From Erinaceus europaeus (lineage: Eukaryota > Chordata > Mammalia > Eulipotyphla > Erinaceidae), in contig NC_080170.1 of NCBI RefSeq assembly GCF_950295315.1, positions 92,178,054 to 92,242,053 of the forward strand: DNA of 64,000 bases, in the 5' to 3' direction. Every line of letters starts with the position of its first letter. Position 1 is the first letter of the stretch. The notes beneath the pieces are model-generated. The model was not told the origin of the DNA, searched no databases, and saw only the letters and a list, made by a program, of their open reading frames with translations. This document shows positions 57,096 through 64,000 of this stretch, in pieces. Position numbers and translations under genes: made by a program.

Positions 57096-57950
57096 TTTCT
57101 TTCTTATTATTTTTTTTCATGTTTTCACAGAACTGTAGGCATGCTGTCTGCCCTTAAATTCTCTGTCTGCCCTTAAATTCTCAATCAACTTGCCCAAGAG
57201 TAAAATTAGTATTAGTAGGTTATGCTTTCATTAATTTTTTGTAAACTACCATATTTTATGATACATGTCATAATCGTAGCATTTTTAGACACTTTGACTG
57301 TGAATCTAAATGGAAAACTAGGCTGCATGATCTATTGACATAGAAACCTACCACAAAGCTATAAATATACATGTGAATTTCCATTCATAAATTGACTAGA
57401 CTTAACATATTTAAGTTTCCTAGATATAAGAAATAATTTTATGTGTCAATTTTACTGGGAAGGTGTTCAAAAAGTTGGTAAATCATTTTTTGGTGTTGGG
57501 AGTTTCTGTCAGCAGATTTAAGGTGAAAATTATATGAACTAGGCAGACTGAGTAGAGAAGATTGTCCTTTCTAATGTGGGTGAGCTTCATCTAAGAAGTT
57601 GAAATTTTGAATAGTATAAAAAATGTGTACCCTTCTTTGAGTAAAAATATATATTATACCTGAGTACTTTTAAATGGGAGCACTGGCTTTTTGCTGGCTC
57701 TGGAATTCAACCGAAATATCATGTTCCTAGATCTCTAGCCTACTACCCTACATACTAGAGCTATCTTACCAGCTCTCATAATTCTCAGGCTTTTGAACTT
57801 AGATTACAACTAAACCATCCACATTCCTCAATTTTAGGCTTTAAGTTTGGTCTAGAACCAAGTTACTGGCTCTCCTGCATCTCTAGCTTGCTGAACACTC
57901 AACAAATATTTAGGTTTGTTTGCCTCCCTTATGAAAAACAATACTGTTTT
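57096..57950. other. AT-rich DNA, nothing firmly recognised
   Basis: TGTCTGCCCTTAAATTCTC is duplicated in tandem at ~57146 and ~57164. A possible decayed antisense SINE lies at 57680-57780. Confidence 0.45.
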
Positions 57951-57954
57951 TTTC

Positions 57955-58110
57955 TTCTTGAGTTTTACCACTGTGGGATGACTTTTTTAGAGACAGAGAC
58001 AGAAGGGGGAGAGGGAAAGACCCCTCTCACAGTGCAGTGGGGGCTGGACTTGGACCTGGGTTGCAGGCATAGCAAACACTCTCCTAGGTGAACTATCATG
58101 CCTTATTGGT
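57955..58110 (-). mobile_element. SINE, antisense, old type
   Basis: GAGTTTTACCACTGTGGGATGAC, TTAGAGACAGAGACAG, GGACTTGGACCTGGGTTGCA and GTGAACTATCATGCC; same family as 13778-13998. Confidence 0.65.
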
Positions 58111-58470
58111 GAGAGAACAAATTTCTTACAATAGATTTAATAATATAATGTAAATTTAATAAAAGAACACTAATACCCTAACACTGAAGAATCTCAGAGA
58201 TAAGGCCACAGATGTAAGCAAAATTTCATTCCTTCTTTATAGCAATAATGGGCACAGTCAGGAAGTAATAAGGGAAAACATGAAAAAACACTATTCTTTC
58301 TCACAAAGACAATACTCACATGGCTTGGAATAAGGGGAATTGATCTTATCTGTGTGATCATCCATGGCAGGTCTCACCTACTGGTGAGCAGAACAGAGTT
58401 CACCTGGGAAACTGAGTTGACATAGTGAGTGGTCAATCATGGACCAATTTAGACTGGATCTGAGACTTCT
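58111..58470. other. Unassigned
   Basis: No supported feature. Confidence 0.5.
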
Positions 58471-58473
58471 TTT

Positions 58474-58575
58474 AATTTTTTTTTAAATTTTATTTATCAG
58501 AGTACCACTCAGTTTTGGCTTATGGTGGTGTTGGGGATTAATCCCAGAACTGTGGACCACTGTGTGTCTCCCCAG
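58474..58575 (-). mobile_element. SINE fragment, antisense
   Basis: TTTTATTTATCAGAGTACCACTCAGTTTTGGCTTATGGTGG and GGGGATTAATCCCAGAACTG: the GGGGAGACAG-type SINE without its head. Confidence 0.7.
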
Positions 58576-58691
58576 AACTACACTGAATTCTTAGTGGGTC
58601 AGGGAGTCCACACCTGATATGCTGTCTGCTGGGCAGCTGATTTTTCAAGTCATGGGAGATAGCACTAAGTCTAATGCTGCAATATATAAAA

Positions 58692-58985
58692 AGACCCTGA
58701 GAGTCTGGATGTGGCACAGTGGGGTAAGCGCACCTAGCGAAAAGCGCAAGAACTGGCATAAGGATCCGGGTTCAAGCCCCCAGCTCCCCACCTGCAGGGG
58801 AGTCGCTTCACAGGCGGTGAAGCAGGTCTGCAGATGTCTTTATCTCCCCTGCTCTGTCTTCCCCTCATCTCTCCATTTCTTTCTGTTGTATCCAATAATG
58901 ATGACATCAACAACAATAATAAGTACAACAACAATAAAAACAAGGGCAACAAAAAGGAAAATAAATAAAAATATTTTTTTTTAAA
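58692..58985 (+). mobile_element. Young SINE
   Basis: GAGAGTCTGGATGTGGCACAG head, GATCCGGGTTCAAGCCCCC B-box, CACCTGCAGGGGAGTCGCTT, CT body, CAACAACAATAATAAG, and A/T-rich tail. The distal GGCCTCCAGG module is absent. Confidence 0.9.
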
Positions 58986-59026
58986 AAAGAATCTAAGCAG
59001 GGACTTTCAAGAATCTTATCCGAAAG

Positions 59027-60171
59027 GTTCCAGGAAGATGGTGGACTGAGAAGCTTCTAGTGGCTGAGCTCTGACCACATCTCCTGGAAATGGTAGGATT
59101 TTCTGCCTTTAGTAGGCTAGCTAATAAGGGTTCCTAGTGGTGACACCAAGGAGGTGACTATAACTTAATTTGGGTTAAGAATTAGAGTAGGAAAAAAGGG
59201 GAAAAAATTTTTTTTCTTCCTTTTAATTTCTAAGCATACCTCCTTCCCCACCCCTGCCCCCATAACCAGTCCCTGGGGACCAGCTCCTAGCAGGATCCTC
59301 CTGCTAGGAGCTCCTTTTCTTTACCAAATTCCTGTCCCACCAGGGAGTTTCATTAATTCTAAGTCTATACCCTTCTGAAACATCTGGCCTTTTTTCTTTC
59401 TAAGTAGCCAACCCCCCCACCTCACTCCGCATAGCTAATTAAATAATTAAAAATAAATACATAAAAAACCCTTTCCTTTCACTGCCCTTTTATGACTATT
59501 CTTTTGTTTTTTTCTTTTTTTTCTCTCTCTCTTTCTTTATTTTTTTTCTCTTTTTCTCATTATCATCCTTTCTTCCTCAATCCTACAGCTTCCAAAATCA
59601 CAGCCCCCAGCCCCCACACCAACAAACAGTGTACTTTTTTGAATTCACTGATACACATTTGGGAATTTCCTTTCACTGCTCTTTAATTACAGCTCTTTTT
59701 ATTATCTTTTCCCTTTTCTCTCTCTTGCCTCTTTTTTTTTTTATCTTGTCATACACTTCTTCCTTCTTCTTTGCCTTTCTGAATATGTGAATTATTTTGG
59801 GGAAGAAATCTGACTCAGAGTGGACTCTCTATGTGTGTATCTCTGCTCTAGTTCTCTTTCCTCTCTTGTTACCCCTAGAATATACAGTGGATAGTAGATC
59901 TGCATAACTGTCTATTCTTGCTATCCTTTCTTTATTTCCTCTTTCTTCTTCACTGGGATTTGGTTACTATTTATTCAGGGACTAGAGAAATTGCTTGGCT
60001 AACTGGTAATGATTAAACTGTTTCAATACTTGCTAGAGTTGCTACTGTAAATCCTGAGGTTGGTGAGTGCAATTGTCATAAAGATATTTAGTACAATGTT
60101 AAATGTACTCAAGACACAACAACTGAGGAACAACAGAGCATTAAAAAAAAAGAAACACATAAATAAAAAAA
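59027..60171 (+). promoter_or_regulatory. L1-E 5' UTR
   Basis: Homologous to the L1-B 5' UTR. It contains a pyrimidine-rich tract at 59500-59780. The sequence CTGGAAATG followed by GTAGGA (junction 59092/59093) has 5' splice-site form and coincides with the break in L1-D. Confidence 0.78.
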
Positions 60172-61163
60172 ATGGGTAGATTAAAAACAAATAAAACTGC
60201 TACTCCAATGAATGAAGACAAGAGCCCAGAAGAAACTACAAATCAGCCAGAAGTAACCATAGATAAGAAAAGTATGCAAGCAATAATACACTTATTAATC
60301 ACAGAAATGAAAACAACATTGGAGGAAAGCAATGGCAGTATTAGGGAAACAACAGTTGAGACCCCCAAGGAAAATACAGATTATCGTGAGGCAATTAAAG
60401 AACTGAAATCTGAAATAGCTGTAATGAAGAAAGAAGCTTGGCAAGGGAAAGCAGACTAACAGAAGCAGAAAACAGAATTAGTCAGACAGAGGATGAGTTA
60501 GAGAAAATGAAGAAAGAGGTGAAAGAGCTTAAAAAGAGATTGAGAGACACTGAAAATAACAACAGAGATATATGGGATGATCTCAAAAGAAGTAACATTC
60601 GTATAATTGGCCTGCCAGAGGAAGAAAGAGAGGAAGGGGAAGCAAACATTCTAGAGGAAATAATAAAAGAAAACTTCCCAGACCTGAATAACAGAAAGGA
60701 CATCAAGATTCAAGAGGCCCAGAGAGTACCAAACAGAATCAACCCAGACCTGAAGACACCAAGACACATCATAGTCACAATGAGAAGAAGTAAGGATAAA
60801 GAAAGGATCCTAAAGGCTGCAAGAGAGAAACAAAAAGTCACATACAAGGGAAAACCCATAATATTATCTGCAGACTTCTCCACTCAAACTCTAAAAGCCA
60901 GAAGGGAATGGCAAGATATCTATGGAGCCCTGAATGAAAAAGGGTTTCAACCAAGGATAATATATCCTGCTAGACTTTCATTCGAAAGATGGAGGGATCA
61001 AAACCTTCTTAGACAAACAACAGTTAAAGGAGGCAACCATCACCAAACCGGCCCTGAAAGAGGTTCTAAAAGACCTCTTATAAACAAGAACATCACTATA
61101 ATATATGCAATATATCAGAGCAAACAAAATTTTTTTTTGAACAATGCCATTACAATACATTAA
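60172..61163 (+). pseudogene. L1-E ORF1, frameshifted
   Basis: MGRLKTNKTATPMNEDKSPE start at 60172. A 1-base loss near 60440 (GAAGCTTGGCAAGGG against GAAGCTGAGGCAAGAG in L1-B) ends the first segment at 60459. The remainder is open in the frame 60438-61163, with coiled coil, RRM-like NIRIIGLPEEE and C-terminal KAAREKQKVTYKGKPI. TTATTAATCACAG ending at 60304 has 3' splice-site form and coincides with the L1-D junction. Confidence 0.9.
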
Positions 61164-63833
61164 ATCCATAATATCAGTAAACGTCAAAGGCACAGGGTGG
61201 GGGGATGGATCAGAAAACATAACCCAACCATATGCTGCTTGCAAGAATCCCATCTGTTACAACAAGATAAACACAGACTTAAAGTGAAAGGATGGAAAAC
61301 TATCATACAGGCTAACGGACCACAAAAAAGGGTAGGAACAGCCATTCTCATCTCAGAAACGATAGATTTTAAATTAAATAAAGTAATAAAAGATAGGCAA
61401 GGACATTACATAATGATTAGTGGATCAATCAGCCAAGAAGACTTAACAGTTATTAACATCTATGCACCCAATGAGGGACCATCCAAATACATCAAGCACT
61501 TACGGAAAGAATTTCAAAAATACATCAATAGTAATACAATAATAGTGGGAGACTTCAATACCCTACTCTCACACTTAGACAGATCAACAAAGCAGAGAAC
61601 CAACAAAGATACAAGAGAATTGAATGAAGAGATTGACAGAATAGACCTCTTGGACATTTTCAGAGTCCTTCACCCCAAAAACCTGGAATACACCTTCTTT
61701 TCAAATCCACATAACACATACTCAAGGATAGACCACATGTTAGGTCACAAAGACAACATCAATAAATTAAAGAGCATTGAAATCATCCCAAGTATCTTCT
61801 CAGACCACAGTGGAGTAAAACTAACATTTAACAACAAACAGAAAATTATTAAAAGCCACAGAATTTGGAAACTAAACAACATACTCCTTAAGAACCACTG
61901 GGTCAGAGATTCACTCAAGCAGGACATTCAAATGTTCCTGGAAACAAATGAAAATGAAGACACAACCTATCAAAATAGTTGGGACACAGCTAAAGCAGTA
62001 CTGAGAGGGAAACTTATAGCCACACAGTCACATTTTAAACACCAAGAAGAAGCTCAAATGAACGACCTTACTACACACCTCAAGGACTTAGAGGAAGAGG
62101 AACAAAGGAACCCTAAAGCAATAAGAAGGACAGAAATCACTAAAATTAGAGCAGAAATAAACAACATCAAAAATAAAAGAACCATACAAAAGATCAATGG
62201 AGCCAAATGTTGGTTCTTTGAAAGATTAAACAAAATTGACAAACTCCTATCCAGACTCACCAAACAAAAAAGAGAGAAGACTCAAATTAATAGAATTGTA
62301 AACGATGGAGGAGATATCACAACTGACACCTCAGAAATCCAGAGAATCCTGCAAAACTTCTATAAAGAACTATACGCCACCAAGCTAGAGAATCTGGAAG
62401 AAATGGAACAATTCCTAGAAGCATATGCCCTTCCAAAACTGAACCAAGAAGAACTACAAAATCTAAATGCACCAATCACAGACAAATAAATTGAAACTGT
62501 TATTAAGAATCTCCCCAACAACGAAAGTCCTGGACCAGATGGCTTCACAAACGAATTCTACAAAACTTTCAGGAAACAGTTAGTGCCCATACCTCTTAAG
62601 CTTTTCCATAAGATTGAAGAAACAGGAATACTCCCTTCCACCTTCTTTGAAGCCAACATCACCCTGATACCAAAAGCTGATAGGGACAGAACAAAAAAGG
62701 CAAACTACAGACCAATATCTCTGATGAACATAGATGCCAAAATATTAAACAAGATCTTGGCCAACCGGATACAGCAACATATCAAAAAGATTGTTCATCA
62801 CGACCAAGTGGGATTCATCCCAGGAATGCAAGGTTGGTTCAACATCCATAAATCAATCAATGTCATTCACCACATCAATAAAAGCAAAGCCAAAAACCAC
62901 ATGATTATCTCAATAGATGCAGAGAAAGCCTTTGACAAAATCCAACACCCATTCATGCTCAAAACTCTACAAAAAATGGGAATAGATGGGAAATTCCTCA
63001 AGATAGTGGAGTCTATATATAGCAAACCTACAGCCAACATCATACTCAATGGACAGAAGCTGAAAGCATACCCCTTCAGATCGGGGACTAGACAGGGCTG
63101 TCCACTGTCACCGTTACTCTTCAACATAGTATTGGAAGTTCTTGCCATAGCAATCAGGAAAGAGAAAGAAATCAAAGGAATACATATTGGAAGGGAAGAC
63201 GTCAAGCTCTCACTATTTGCAGACAATATGATAGTATACATAGAAAGACCTAAAGAATCCAGCAGAAAATTACTGGAAGTTATTAGGCAATATAGCAAGG
63301 TATCAGGCTACAAAATCAATGTACAAAAATCAGTGGCATTTCTTTATGCAAACACTAAATCTGAAGAAGAAGACATCCAGAAACCATACCCATTTACTGT
63401 TTGAGCAAAATCAATCAAATACCTAGGAATAAAGTTGACCAAAGCAGTGAAAGACTTGTATGCTGAAAACTATGAGTCGCTACTCAAGGAAATAGAAACT
63501 GATACCAAGAAATGGAAAGATATCCCATGCTCATGGATTGGAAGAATAAATATCATCAAAATGAATATTCTCCCCAGATCCATATACAAATTTAATGCAA
63601 TACCCATCAAAGTTTCACCAAGCTTCTTTAAGAGAATAGAACAAACACTACAATCATTTATCTGGAACATGAAAACACCTAGAATAGCCAAAACCTTCTT
63701 GAGGAAAAGAAACAGAAATGGAGGCATCATACTCCCAGATCTCAAACTATATTTCAAGGCCATCATCATCAAAACAGCATGGTACTGGAACACAGACCAG
63801 TGGAACAGAATTGAAAGCCCAGAAATAAATCCC
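60964..63833 (+). repeat. Inverted repeat arm in L1-E (~2.87 kb)
   Basis: Partner of 52924-55793, with a single difference found at 63070. The spacer between the arms is ~5.2 kb. The first outward mismatches are at 60963 and 63834. Confidence 0.9.
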
Positions 63834-64000
63834 AACACCTATGGGCATCTAATCTTTGATAAGGGGGCCCAAAGGATTAAATGGTGCTGGGAAAACTGCA
63901 TTGTAACATGCAGAAGAATAAAATTGAACCACTTTATCTCACCAGAAACAAAAATCAACTCCAAATGGATCAAAGACCTAGATGTCAGACCAGAAACAAT
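61165..64000 (+). pseudogene. L1-E ORF2, defective, incomplete at window edge
   Basis: The endonuclease lacks 22 bases near 61185, so the normal start is out of frame; the frame is open from 61197. Endonuclease motifs are present ([30 protein letters not shown]). In-frame stops are at 62487-62489 and at 63402-63404. The RT motif is FADN (63216-63227) in place of FADD. All of these are shared with L1-D. Confidence 0.92.

Larger units (their letters stand above)
59027..64000 (+). mobile_element. L1-E: L1 with intact 5' end, cut by the window edge
   Basis: Plus-strand L1 starting GGTTCCAGGAAGATGG at ~59027, with 5' UTR, ORF1 and most of ORF2. Its 3' end is outside the window, so the target duplication cannot be read. 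It is defective in both ORFs and nearly identical to L1-D between 60964 and 63833. Confidence 0.93.

Overview
This window looks like intergenic DNA from a placental mammal, most probably a hedgehog (Erinaceidae, Eulipotyphla). Three things point there: several copies of one young L1 family with a long (~1.3 kb) 3' UTR; a very abundant tRNA-derived SINE whose head carries Pol III A-box and B-box sequence and whose body ends in a CT-rich tract and CAACAA-type repeats; and older mammal-wide MIR fragments. The species call rests on recognising the SINE type and was not checked against a database. I found no host protein-coding gene, rRNA gene, functional tRNA gene or CRISPR array. Nearly every long open frame lies in a retrotransposon, in a microsatellite, or on the opposite strand of one.

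Layout. 1-3.76 kb: L1-A (+), internally deleted. 4.67-13.25 kb: an older L1 3' UTR split by a minus-strand endogenous retrovirus (4812-13040), which is bounded by a perfect 6-bp target duplication. The provirus has its own 3' LTR, polypurine tract, primer-binding site and a 1.6 kb internal region without pol. Its 5' LTR is broken by about 5.8 kb of opposite-strand DNA holding a decayed class II (betaretrovirus-like) gag-pro-pol, an env membrane-anchor remnant, another LTR and two SINEs. 13.5-15.1 kb: SINEs. 16.1-23.4 kb: L1-B (-), near full length with target duplication and a nested SINE. 24-28 kb: SINEs, MIRs, microsatellites and an inverted duplication. 28.5-30.8 kb: L1-C (+), flanked by ~160-bp direct repeats. 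31-43.9 kb: SINEs, simple repeats, short L1 3' ends and AT-rich DNA. 44.3-46.3 kb: L1-F (-), old, flanked by ~120-bp direct repeats. 47.6-50.4 kb: SINEs and AT-rich DNA. 50.5-56.5 kb: L1-D (-), inserted into an older L1 3' UTR. 59.0-64.0 kb: L1-E (+), running off the window.

The most interesting observations are: (1) L1-D and L1-E form an inverted repeat with a ~2.87 kb core that appears to differ at one base, while the left flank is clearly more diverged; both share premature stops and a mutated RT catalytic motif. (2) L1-D joins the L1 5' end to ORF1 exactly where L1-E has a GT donor and a CAG acceptor, as expected of a retrotransposed spliced L1 RNA. (3) The composite provirus carries foreign DNA in only one LTR, so that DNA arrived after integration. 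(4) Two L1 insertions have target duplications above 100 bp. (5) A 57-bp perfect inverted copy and a 32-bp perfect palindrome look like template-switch products. All elements here appear defective.
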